Positions 18,746 to 27,545 of a stretch of 64,000 nucleotides of DNA are shown in pieces. Position 1 is the first letter of the stretch. Each line of letters opens with the position of its first letter. The position numbers were made by a program, and so were the translations under genes. This DNA comes from Sphingobacteriales bacterium. GTDB taxonomy: Bacteria; Bacteroidota; Bacteroidia; Chitinophagales; Chitinophagaceae. The stretch spans positions 1 to 64,000 of the forward strand of contig JACPUV010000012.1 in the NCBI GenBank assembly GCA_016192105.1. The letters are read 5' to 3'. A model generated the notes under the pieces. That model did not search any database. It was not told the origin of the DNA and worked only from the letters and a program-made list of their open reading frames with translations.

Positions 18746-19130
18746 ATGGAAACTTTGAGTTAAATTAAGGACAACCATTCTTTTCCGGTTGGGTTCATTC
18801 TTCCGAAATCGTTTCCGGTGGAAAACCAGGAAAGGGATCGCGGACAAGGGAAAACAAAGCTACCCGGCTGATTCTTATCAGCCTGTTTCGGACTTACTAT
18901 TTTATGGCATGGGGAAGGGTGTCATTTTTAGACTGATAATCAGTGTTTTAGCATGGATTCCGCACCTTTTTTTTGCATGATTATGATCAACCCTCCAAAA
19001 TTGCGGAAAAAAATATTTTTTGGAACCCTTAAAATAATGCTAATATTGTGTGTTTAATACACATTTAAATGTGTCTTTGATACATAATGTGTAACAGAAA
19101 ACCTGATTGCTAAAAATTTAATGATTGCTT
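18746..19130. promoter_or_regulatory. Divergent GH65 / susC promoter region
   Basis: This 385-base gap holds the promoters of two divergent genes and no convincing ORF. For susC a candidate is a -33-like TTTTTTGG ending at 19023 and a -7-like TAATATTG at 19041-19048 (one mismatch to TAnnTTTG) with about 18 bases between. Palindromes at 19048-19074 lie just downstream. Confidence 0.4.
19059..19074. promoter_or_regulatory. Perfect palindrome upstream of susC, candidate operator
   Basis: ACACATTTAAATGTGT is a perfect 16-base palindrome, 56 bases before the susC ATG. It overlaps a second inverted pair (TGTGT-TTAAT-ACACA just to its left) and is followed by ACATAATGTGT at about 19083. Such a cluster next to a PUL promoter suggests a regulator site; the regulator is not in this window as a neighbour. 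Confidence 0.4.
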
Positions 19131-22100
19131 ATGTTGCCCCAAAAACTCATGAAGGCAGCCGGTATGATTGTACTGGCATTGTTGGCGCAGATCTCCTTTG
19201 CGCAGGACAGAGTGATTACAGGAAAAGTCAAGGATTCTAAAGATGGTTCCCCGGTACAGGGAGCAAGTGTTGTTGCCAAGGGTAACCGCACCGGCGCTTC
19301 AACTGCTGCTGACGGCACCTTCCGGATTTCCGTTCCTTCTACTGTAAATGCACTTGTTGTTTCCTCTGTAGGCTTTGCCACACAGGAAGTTTCTATTGAA
19401 GGAAAAACATCCGTTGAAGTTTCCCTGGTAGTGGTCAATGCGTCCATGGGAGAAGTAGTGGTAGTGGCCTATGGTACCCGCAGAAGGGGTGACCTGACCG
19501 GTTCCGTTACCGCTGTTTCCGCTAAGGATTTCCAGAAAGGGGTTATCAACTCTCCGGAACAACTGCTGCAGGGTAAGGTAGCCGGTTTGCAGATTACCAG
19601 CGGCGGTGGTGCTGCCGGTGGTGGAAGCCGTATCCGTATCCGTGGCGGTGCTTCCCTGAACTCCTCCAATGACCCGCTGGTGGTAATTGACGGGGTACCG
19701 GTGGAAGGAAACGGCGTGGCCGGTTCAGCCAACCTGCTGAACACCATCAACCCGAATGATATTGAATCAATGACTGTTTTAAAAGATGCATCTGCCACCG
19801 CATTGTATGGCTCAAGGGCATCAAACGGTGTATTGATCATCACGACCAAGAAAGGGGCAAAGGGCAAGATGAAATTTAATTATAACACTTCTTTCTCCGT
19901 GGGTGTGATCGGGGATAAAGTGAATGTGCTGACCGGTGACCAGGTCCGTGAGATCATCAATGCGGATGCCGCGGCTACCGGGAACAACACCTATAAAAAC
20001 CTGCTGGGTACGGCCAATACCAACTGGCAGGATGAGATTTACCAGTCCGCTTTCGGATGGGATAATACGATCAGTGCCAGCGGAAGTCTTGGTAAAATAC
20101 CTTTCAGGGCTTCTATCGGTTACCTGAACCAGGATGGTATCCTGAAGACGAATAATTTCAACCGTTTTTCCGGTTCATTGAATTTATCTCCCAAGTTTTT
20201 CAATGATTACCTGAGTGTGAACCTGTCTGTAAAAGCCAGTCAGACCAAGAACCGCTTTGCCAATGAAGGCGCGATCGGTAACGCGGTTAGTTTTGACCCC
20301 ACCAAGCCGGTACTGTCCGGTGTGAAGGAATGGGGCGGTTACTGGGAATGGCTGCAAAATGACGGCAACCCGATTGACCTGTCCAACCGCAATCCCCTGG
20401 GTTTACTGAACCTCCGGGACAACCGTTCCAAAGTAGGCCGTGTAATTGGTAATGTACAGGTGGATTATAAACTGCATTTCTTCCCCGACCTGCATATCCT
20501 GGCGAATATCGGTTTGGACTATGCCAGTGGCAGCGGGAATGACAATATTGACTCCCTGTCTCCCACTAATTATAAGACAGGAGGCCGCAGATCCTATTAT
20601 GAACAACAGAAGGTGAACCAACTGGTTGATTTCTCCCTGTTTTATACCAAGGAGATCAAGAGTATCCGCAGTAAGATCGATGTACTGGCGGGTCATAGCT
20701 ACCAGGATTTCTACACCAAGGTTCACAATTTCTCTGCTTTTAGTTACAGGGCAATTGCAGACCCCACTAAACCGGCTAAACTGGATACGATCCAGGGTTC
20801 AGAGCCCACTTTCCTGACCGACAAACCGGAATACAGGCTGGAATCCTATATCGGCCGGATCAATTTCACGGTGATGGATAAATACCTGCTGACGGCCTCG
20901 ATCCGGAGTGATGCCAGTTCCAAACTGAACCCGAATGACCGCGTGGGTTATTTCCCGGCATTGGCCCTGGCCTGGAAAATGAAAGATGAATTTTTCAGGA
21001 CCTCTAATATTGTTACGGATTTGAAACTGCGGTTGGGCTGGGGTATTACGGGTCAGCAGGATGGAATTGATTACTACTCTTATTTGCCCCGTTATTCCCT
21101 CGGTAATGCTTCCGCGCAATACCAGTTCGGGGATGCTTTTGTAAGTGTACTGCGTCCTGAAGGATATGATCCCAACCTGAAATGGGAAACCACCACTACC
21201 TCCAATATTGGTATGGATTTCGGGTTCCTGAAAAACCGGATCTCCGGTTCTGTGGATTACTATTCCCGGAAAACAAAAGATCTGCTGGCCCGGGTAGCGG
21301 TAGCAGCCGGTGCCAACTTTGTCAATGAGATTGTAACCAATGTAGGGGACATCAAATCGGAAGGTGTGGAAATAACGCTGAATACCACTCCGGTTAAAAC
21401 CAATGACCTGACCTGGGATTTTGGGGTGAACTATACCTATAACAAAGCGGAGATCACTAACCTGCTGAAGAATCCTGATCCCAACTTTAAAGGACAGGAA
21501 GTAACTTTCATCGGTGGTGGTACCGGTAACAGCATTGGTATCAATGCCGTGGGTCATAGTCCGAATACCTATATTATGTACAAACAGATCTATGATGCGG
21601 ACGGCCGTCCCATTGATGGATTATTCGAAGATATCAACCGTGATGGTATTATCAACAGCGATGACCGCTACCTGTACAAAAAACCGGCTGCCGATGTGCT
21701 GCTGGGTGTGAATACACAGGTAACCTACAAGCAGTTCAGCTTTGGCCTGTCTGGTCATGCGGCCCTGGGTAACTACCTCTACAATAACGTGAATTCAAAT
21801 AACGCGGTATTAAGGGCAATCAAAAACCCGATCAATTTTATTGGTAACGCAACCACAGATTACCTGAATACAGGGTTCTCCAATAACCGTTATTTCTCTG
21901 ATTACTATATTGATAATGCTTCATTCTTCCGCCTGGATAATATCAACCTGGGATACAATGTGGGTAAAATTCTGAAGGACAAGGCATCCCTGCGGGTGGC
22001 TGCCAGCGTTCAGAATGTATTTGTGATCACTAAGTACAAAGGATTGGATCCGGAGAGTGCCAACGACGGCGGGGTTGACAATAATATTTACCCCCGGCCC

Positions 22101-22136
22101 CGGATTTTTTCCCTGGGATTCAACTTTGATTTTTAA
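19131..22136 (+). CDS. SusC/RagA TonB-dependent outer-membrane transporter
   Basis: About 1001 residues. The ATG at 19131 is chosen over an in-frame TTG at 19125. A signal peptide (ending ISFAQ) is followed by a carboxypeptidase-D regulatory-like domain (about 25-105, ITGKVKDSKDGSPVQGASV), a TonB-box-like stretch VVVVAYGTRRRGDLTGS, the plug (LQITSGGGAAGGGSRIRIRGG, VIDGVPV, LKDASATALYGSRASNGV) and a long beta-barrel ending in FNFDF. It imports oligosaccharides captured by the SusD partner 19 bases downstream. The enzymes that follow indicate galactan oligosaccharides. Confidence 0.96.
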   Translation: MLPQKLMKAAGMIVLALLAQISFAQDRVITGKVKDSKDGSPVQGASVVAKGNRTGASTAADGTFRISVPSTVNALVVSSVGFATQEVSIEGKTSVEVSLVVVNASMGEVVVVAYGTRRRGDLTGSVTAVSAKDFQKGVINSPEQLLQGKVAGLQITSGGGAAGGGSRIRIRGGASLNSSNDPLVVIDGVPVEGNGVAGSANLLNTINPNDIESMTVLKDASATALYGSRASNGVLIITTKKGAKGKMKFNYNTSFSVGVIGDKVNVLTGDQVREIINADAAATGNNTYKNLLGTANTNWQDEIYQSAFGWDNTISASGSLGKIPFRASIGYLNQDGILKTNNFNRFSGSLNLSPKFFNDYLSVNLSVKASQTKNRFANEGAIGNAVSFDPTKPVLSGVKEWGGYWEWLQNDGNPIDLSNRNPLGLLNLRDNRSKVGRVIGNVQVDYKLHFFPDLHILANIGLDYASGSGNDNIDSLSPTNYKTGGRRSYYEQQKVNQLVDFSLFYTKEIKSIRSKIDVLAGHSYQDFYTKVHNFSAFSYRAIADPTKPAKLDTIQGSEPTFLTDKPEYRLESYIGRINFTVMDKYLLTASIRSDASSKLNPNDRVGYFPALALAWKMKDEFFRTSNIVTDLKLRLGWGITGQQDGIDYYSYLPRYSLGNASAQYQFGDAFVSVLRPEGYDPNLKWETTTTSNIGMDFGFLKNRISGSVDYYSRKTKDLLARVAVAAGANFVNEIVTNVGDIKSEGVEITLNTTPVKTNDLTWDFGVNYTYNKAEITNLLKNPDPNFKGQEVTFIGGGTGNSIGINAVGHSPNTYIMYKQIYDADGRPIDGLFEDINRDGIINSDDRYLYKKPAADVLLGVNTQVTYKQFSFGLSGHAALGNYLYNNVNSNNAVLRAIKNPINFIGNATTDYLNTGFSNNRYFSDYYIDNASFFRLDNINLGYNVGKILKDKASLRVAASVQNVFVITKYKGLDPESANDGGVDNNIYPRPRIFSLGFNFDF

Positions 22137-22155
22137 TTAAAAAAATTATTGAGTC

Positions 22156-23763
22156 ATGAAACATATATCAATAAATAAACTGATTCTGACAGGGGCGTTC
22201 CTGGTAACACTGGCCTCCTGCTCTAAAAAACTGGACCTGTTCCCGCAAAATGATCTGACCAGTGAGACCACCTATTCCACTGCGGCCGGTTACCGGGCCG
22301 TGCTGGCCAAAGTATATGCCGGCCTGGCCACAACAGGTAATGCCGGACCTGCCGGTGCCTCTGATATTCAGGGACTGGACGAAGGTTCCCAGTCTCCCTT
22401 TATCCGTGGTTTCTTTAACTGCCAGGAACTGCCCACCGATGAGGCCGTTGTTGCCTGGAATGACCAGACCATCAAGGATTTTCATAGCCTAAGCTGGTCC
22501 AGTGCTGATCCTTTCCTGAAAGGAATGTATGCCCGCCCGGTTTACAATGTAATGCTGGCCAATGAATACCTGCGGGAATCCACCGATGATAAAGTAGCCG
22601 GTCGTGGTATTACCGGTGCCGAAGCAGCCGAGATCAAATCCACCCGGGCGGAAGTCCGTTTCCTCCGCGCTTTCAATTACTGGGTGATGATGGATATTTT
22701 CGGTAAATCAACCTTTATCGATGAAACCAATGTGGTAGGTACCACCCTGCCCGGCGAAAAAAGCCGCAGTGAGCTGTTTACCTTTATAGAGACCGAACTG
22801 CAAGCGATTGACGCGGACCTGAAACCCGTTAAGACCAGTGAATACGGCCGGGTGGACCAGGGCGCTGCCTGGGCTTTATTAGCAAGAATGTATCTCAATG
22901 CACAAACCTATACGGGTACGGCTAAATGGACAGAAGCCATTACTTACGCAAAAAAAGTAATTGCCGGCGGATATTCCTTACATAGCAATTACCGTGAACT
23001 GTTCATGGCGGATAATCACAAACGCACCAATGAGTTTATTTACGCGGTGAACTGCGACGGACTGCACACTAAATCTTACGGTAATACCACTTTCTTTGTG
23101 CATTGCGCTTCCGGCGACGATCACAATGAATACGGGGTAGGCGGTGGCTGGTACGGATACCGTGCCACCAAGGGCCTGGCTGACCGCTTTACCGATCTCA
23201 GCGGTTCTTCCGATAAGAGAGCAATGTTCACCACTTCCAGTTTCGGAACCAGTCCTTCACAGGTCGCTATTTCCGATGTGGGCAATTTTAATAATGGGTT
23301 GCACGTAAACAAATACAGGAATATCCGGGCTGATGGCAATCCCGTTTCTGATGCAAACCGCGATTTTTCTGATGTGGATTTCCCGATCTTCCGTTTGTCT
23401 GAAATGTACCTGATCTACGCGGAAGCCGTGCTGCGCGGCGGAACAGGCGGAGACCTGGCTACAGCGCTCGGTTATATCAACCTGATCCGGGCAAGAGCGT
23501 ATGGTGATGCATCCGGAAATATTTCTGCCGGTCAGCTCGACCTGCAATTTATCCTGGATGAAAGAGCCCGTGAATTGTACTGGGAAGGACACCGCCGTAC
23601 GGACCTGATCCGTTACGGATTACTGACCACCGGTACCTACCTGTGGCCCTGGAAAGGAGGCGTTGCATCCGGAACTTCAGTGGATAGCAAGTATAATATT
23701 TTCCCGATACCTGCCACCAACCGGACCGCGAACCCGAACCTGACACAAAACGCCGGTTATTAA
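22156..23763 (+). CDS. SusD/RagB glycan-binding lipoprotein
   Basis: A 535-residue lipoprotein: signal and lipobox LASC near residue 22, then the SusD helical core with TPR-like repeats. Typical segments are KSTRAEVRFLRAFNYWVMMDIFG, RVDQGAAWALLARMYLNAQTY and the C-terminal FRLSEMYLIYAEAVLR and ELYWEGHRRTDLIRYG. SusD forms the lid on the SusC barrel and binds the glycan. The gene is 19 bases after susC and 24 bases before a SusE-like gene. Confidence 0.96.
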   Translation: MKHISINKLILTGAFLVTLASCSKKLDLFPQNDLTSETTYSTAAGYRAVLAKVYAGLATTGNAGPAGASDIQGLDEGSQSPFIRGFFNCQELPTDEAVVAWNDQTIKDFHSLSWSSADPFLKGMYARPVYNVMLANEYLRESTDDKVAGRGITGAEAAEIKSTRAEVRFLRAFNYWVMMDIFGKSTFIDETNVVGTTLPGEKSRSELFTFIETELQAIDADLKPVKTSEYGRVDQGAAWALLARMYLNAQTYTGTAKWTEAITYAKKVIAGGYSLHSNYRELFMADNHKRTNEFIYAVNCDGLHTKSYGNTTFFVHCASGDDHNEYGVGGGWYGYRATKGLADRFTDLSGSSDKRAMFTTSSFGTSPSQVAISDVGNFNNGLHVNKYRNIRADGNPVSDANRDFSDVDFPIFRLSEMYLIYAEAVLRGGTGGDLATALGYINLIRARAYGDASGNISAGQLDLQFILDERARELYWEGHRRTDLIRYGLLTTGTYLWPWKGGVASGTSVDSKYNIFPIPATNRTANPNLTQNAGY

Positions 23764-23787
23764 TCTTAATTATAAAATTGCTCGATT

Positions 23788-24636
23788 ATGAAAAGTATTT
23801 TGAAACTTCTGTTTGGTTCTCTGGTTCTCGGAGTGGGAATCACTTCCTGCGAGAAGGACGAGAACAAAATCTATTATGAAGGAGCTACGGCGCCGGTGCT
23901 GACCGCTTCCACGACGGCTGACATGGTATTGAATAAAGACAATAAGGATGATGAAGCGGTTAAATTCACCTGGACCAACCCGGATTACCGGTTTACCACC
24001 GGTGTCAGTTCCCAGGATGTTACCTATACCCTGCAGTTTGATACTGCGGGTGCCAATTTTACCAGCCCCAATATACAGGAAAGAGCGATCGCGAAGGAGC
24101 TGGGTGTAACACTGACCGTAAAGGACGTGAACAGCTTCCTGTCTAAAATGGAGCTGAGTGCCGGTACGGCTTATAATATGGATATCCGGGTAAAGGCCAG
24201 CCTGATCAATAGTGCATTGCCTCTTTATTCCAATGTGATCAAAATCAGGATCACTCCTTACCTTGACTTTGCCGTGGAGCCTCCCGGAACCGCCGGCAAT
24301 AACTACAGTGACGGTACATTATGGGTAGTGGGGGATGCATTTGCCGGTGGATGGAATAACCCGCTGCTGGCCCCCTACGATGTTTCCCAGAAATTTACAC
24401 GGATCGATGTACTGCACTATGAACTGACAGTTCCTTTCAATGCAACCGGTGGTTATAAACTGGTTCAGACCATGGGCGTATGGGGAACACAATACCATGC
24501 GCTGGATGGAACAGCTGCACTTTCCGGAGATTTCGAGAAGAGAGATGCTGATCCGCAGTTTCCTTCACCGGGTGCCGGCAGTTACAAGATCGAAGTGAAT
24601 TTTCAAACCGGTAAGTACAAGTTAACCAAATTATAA
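23788..24636 (+). CDS. SusE-like surface glycan-binding lipoprotein
   Basis: A 282-residue lipoprotein with lipobox ITSC. Residues about 25-155 form a SusE N-terminal, fibronectin-like domain (VKFTWTNPDYRF, TLQFDTAG), and the remainder is one starch-binding-like beta-sandwich domain (LWVVGDAFAGGWNNP, GSYKIEVNFQTGKYKLTKL). It probably helps hold galactan at the surface next to SusD. It is shorter than SusE of the starch system, with one instead of two C-terminal sugar-binding modules. Confidence 0.85.
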   Translation: MKSILKLLFGSLVLGVGITSCEKDENKIYYEGATAPVLTASTTADMVLNKDNKDDEAVKFTWTNPDYRFTTGVSSQDVTYTLQFDTAGANFTSPNIQERAIAKELGVTLTVKDVNSFLSKMELSAGTAYNMDIRVKASLINSALPLYSNVIKIRITPYLDFAVEPPGTAGNNYSDGTLWVVGDAFAGGWNNPLLAPYDVSQKFTRIDVLHYELTVPFNATGGYKLVQTMGVWGTQYHALDGTAALSGDFEKRDADPQFPSPGAGSYKIEVNFQTGKYKLTKL

Positions 24637-24656
24637 TCTATTAAAATTGGTTTAAA

Positions 24657-26420
24657 ATGAGAAAGACAATTAAAAATCTAATTATAGGTGTACTGTCGGT
24701 TGCGGCTTTCGCCGGTTGCCAGAAAGTACCGGATCTCCCTTATTATGACAACGGGACAGCCGTTACCCTGACAGCAGATAAAACAGCAGTTGCACCCACC
24801 CCGGCTGATTCATTAAATAATGTGATCAGTTTTACCTGGACCAACCCTGAATATAAACAGGATTCCTCCTTGTATAAGTATGTACTTGAGATTGATTCAA
24901 CCAGCCGGAATTTTGCAAAAGAATCCACCAAGATCGTTACCGGCAGCCTGGGTACTACCCTGACCGGGAAGGAACTGAACGCCATCCTGCTGAACTATGG
25001 ATTTTCGCTGGGGGTACCGTATGATCTCGATGTTCGTGTGACCTCTTCTTATGGGAATAATAACGAAAGTTATACATCAAACGTGCTGAAGATCCAGGTG
25101 ACACCTTATAACGATCCTTCTGTATTATCAACAGCAAATGCTTCCGTTACCTGTGCCCTTGCAACAGCGGCCCAGTTATCCAATACATTCTCCTGGACCA
25201 AGTCTTTTAACGGGTATAGCGGAAATGTAACTTATGTGTTGCAATATGACTCTGCCAGCAAGAACTTTGTTGCGCCGGTGGAAATTCCTGTTGGTGTCAA
25301 TCTTTTTACCAAGGATTTAACCGAGGGAGAAATGAATGAAACAGCCCTGACCTCCGGAATTCCGGGTGGAAATACCGGGAAAGTGGAATACAGGATTAAA
25401 GCCACTACTGCGCAGGGTGCTATCTCTTATTCCAATGTGGTGAATGTGACCATCCAGAGTTATATACCGATCCTCCGGTTCTACCTGCCCGGCGGTTACC
25501 AGGCTGCTACCGGAAATGGTAACAACTGGGATCCGGGAACAGCTCCTGAGTTTATCCGGGACCTGAGACCAGCCGCGCTGAACAAACTGTACTATATGTA
25601 CATTTACCTGCCTGCCAATGCAGAATTTAAAATCACACAGGGCCGTTCATGGGATGTTAACTATGGCGGATCAGGTGGTGATTTATCAGGCGGCGGCGCA
25701 AACCTGACAGTAGCCACAGCCGGTTATTACCGTATTTCCATTGACAGGGTTAACCTGAAATATGATATCCGGGAAGGAAGAATGGGCTTTGTGGGAGGTG
25801 CAACCGGAGCAGGCTGGACACCGGCCAATGTATTCCCGAATTACGCAATGGGTACTTCTGCCAAAAACCTGTTTGTAGGTCTTACCGACTTTACAACCGG
25901 TGGCTGGAAACTTATTGATCATAACGACTGGAATAATGGTGATATTACCGTGCTGAATGCGAGAAGTTATGGATCAGCCGGTCCCAGCGGAAGTTCATTG
26001 CTGATCAATGATGCCAATATGCCTGATATCGCAACAGCAGGCCGTTACAGGGTGATCTGGGATGGCAGGGACGTTGACAATGTTAAATATGAAATGTCTC
26101 CGGCTGCCGAAATGCGCGTTGTTGGGGATGGTATTCAAGGTGTGCCTGCCTGGAATCCCGGCGCCAGTCCGCAAATGACCTATTCCGGGAACGGGGTATG
26201 GACCATTACCGTAACCCTCGTCGCCGATAAGGATATTAAATTCCTTGCAGGGAATGACTGGGGCGCCTTCGATTATGAAGACAACAGTGGTGGCAGCCAG
26301 GCTACCGGTACCCCGAGAGCTATTAAATGGGAAGGTGGAAGCAACTTTAAAACACCGACGGTTACAGGTTCCTATACCATTACATTGAATGAACATACGC
26401 AAACGGTTACCATTAACTAA
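24657..26420 (+). CDS. Multidomain SusE/SusF-like surface glycan-binding lipoprotein
   Basis: A 587-residue lipoprotein with lipobox FAGC. Two SusE-type N-terminal domains occur in tandem: about 30-155 (FTWTNPEYKQDSSLYKYVLEID) and 160-275 (FSWTKSFNGYSGNVTYVLQYD). They are followed by three beta-sandwich modules with WDxG-like and YRI/YKI strands (about 280-380, 380-485 and 485-587). It resembles its 282-residue neighbour in the first domain (FTWTNP, VLEID/TLQFD, ITPY), so the pair probably arose by duplication. It is likely a surface binder for the same polysaccharide. Confidence 0.82.
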   Translation: MRKTIKNLIIGVLSVAAFAGCQKVPDLPYYDNGTAVTLTADKTAVAPTPADSLNNVISFTWTNPEYKQDSSLYKYVLEIDSTSRNFAKESTKIVTGSLGTTLTGKELNAILLNYGFSLGVPYDLDVRVTSSYGNNNESYTSNVLKIQVTPYNDPSVLSTANASVTCALATAAQLSNTFSWTKSFNGYSGNVTYVLQYDSASKNFVAPVEIPVGVNLFTKDLTEGEMNETALTSGIPGGNTGKVEYRIKATTAQGAISYSNVVNVTIQSYIPILRFYLPGGYQAATGNGNNWDPGTAPEFIRDLRPAALNKLYYMYIYLPANAEFKITQGRSWDVNYGGSGGDLSGGGANLTVATAGYYRISIDRVNLKYDIREGRMGFVGGATGAGWTPANVFPNYAMGTSAKNLFVGLTDFTTGGWKLIDHNDWNNGDITVLNARSYGSAGPSGSSLLINDANMPDIATAGRYRVIWDGRDVDNVKYEMSPAAEMRVVGDGIQGVPAWNPGASPQMTYSGNGVWTITVTLVADKDIKFLAGNDWGAFDYEDNSGGSQATGTPRAIKWEGGSNFKTPTVTGSYTITLNEHTQTVTIN

Positions 26421-26444
26421 ACCGTGCATAAATAAAGTGTAATT

Positions 26445-26469
26445 GACGCCGCCTCCCAAGGGCGGCGTC
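26445..26469 (+). terminator. GC-rich hairpin between the SusE/F-like gene and GH53
   Basis: GACGCCGCC and GGCGGCGTC pair perfectly around a 7-base loop, followed by TTACTTTTGG. The hairpin begins 24 bases after the SusE/F-like stop and ends 12 bases before the GH53 ATG. It could be a partial terminator or mRNA-stabilising stem that lowers enzyme expression relative to the binding proteins. Confidence 0.6.
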
Positions 26470-26481
26470 TTACTTTTGGAT

Positions 26482-27510
26482 ATGAAAAAATTGCCGGTAC
26501 TTCTTATCGTGGTCTCTTTATTCTGGGCCGCCGGACTCCCGGGATGCAAGCCCGGTAAACCCGTGCCTGCGCCCCTACCCGCAATTCCCTTTGCCAAAGG
26601 CGCCGATATAAGCTGGATCACGGAAATGGAAGCTGCCGGCAGAAAATTCTATAATGCGGCCGGGAATGAGCAGGAATGTATTCAATTATTAAAAAGCCTG
26701 GGAATGAACGCTATCCGGCTGAGGGTATGGGTCAACCCCGCAGCAGGGTGGAACAATACAGCCGATGTGCTGGCCAAAGCGATCCGGGCCAAAAACCTGG
26801 GAATGCGTATCATGATCGATTTTCATTACAGTGATACCTGGGCTGACCCGGGTCAGCAGGCCATACCAGCTGCCTGGGCGGGGCAAAGCCTGGCGGAACT
26901 CCAAAGCGCTGTTTACAATCATACCTATAATGTACTGGACAACCTGAAAAACAGCGGGGTGATTCCCGAATGGGTGCAGGTGGGAAATGAAACCGATAAC
27001 GGAATGCTCTGGCCAGCCGGGAAGGCTTCGCTCAGTATGCCCGGTTTTGCTTCCCTGGTAAAGCAGGGGTATAATGCGGTAAAAGCGGTGGACCCTTCCA
27101 TCAAGGTAATTGTTCATCTCTCGAACGGCTATGATAACAATTTATACCGCTGGATCTTTGACGGGCTTGTCAGCAACGGGACAACCTGGGATATTATCGG
27201 GATGTCCCTGTACCCCGGGCCAACCGACTGGGCTACCCGGAATGACCAGTGTCTGTATAATATCAATGACCTCATCAGCCGCTATGGCCGGGAAGTGATG
27301 ATCACTGAAGTAGGGATGAGCTGGGACCAATCCGCCGCCTGCCAGGCATTCTTAACGGACCTGATCGGGAAAATGAAAGCGGTTCCGGGAAATAAAGTGC
27401 TGGGTGTCTTTTACTGGGAACCGGAATGCAGCGTCAACTGGAACGGGTATCCCAAAGGGGCTTTTGATAATTCCGGTAAGCCAACGATTGCGTTAAATGC
27501 CTTCAACTAA
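26482..27510 (+). CDS. Endo-beta-1,4-galactanase lipoprotein, GH53
   Basis: A 342-residue surface lipoprotein starting at the ATG at 26482; the lipobox is LPGC. The GH53 (beta/alpha)8 domain covers residues about 38-340. Acid/base Glu170 is in WVQVGNETDNGMLWP and nucleophile Glu276 in REVMITEVGMSW; IDFHYSDTWADPGQQ is a further family marker. It cuts internal beta-1,4-galactosyl bonds in type I arabinogalactan or pectic galactan, so oligosaccharides can enter through SusC. It is preceded by a hairpin and followed by a second GH53 fused to a GH2. Confidence 0.93.
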   Translation: MKKLPVLLIVVSLFWAAGLPGCKPGKPVPAPLPAIPFAKGADISWITEMEAAGRKFYNAAGNEQECIQLLKSLGMNAIRLRVWVNPAAGWNNTADVLAKAIRAKNLGMRIMIDFHYSDTWADPGQQAIPAAWAGQSLAELQSAVYNHTYNVLDNLKNSGVIPEWVQVGNETDNGMLWPAGKASLSMPGFASLVKQGYNAVKAVDPSIKVIVHLSNGYDNNLYRWIFDGLVSNGTTWDIIGMSLYPGPTDWATRNDQCLYNINDLISRYGREVMITEVGMSWDQSAACQAFLTDLIGKMKAVPGNKVLGVFYWEPECSVNWNGYPKGAFDNSGKPTIALNAFN

Positions 27511-27545
27511 CACCGGTACGTTGCATACTTCAGTAATTTGGATGT

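Noticed and set aside
20799..21557. 252-codon minus-strand ORF inside susC
   Set aside because: It is antisense to the beta-barrel coding sequence, with no motif.
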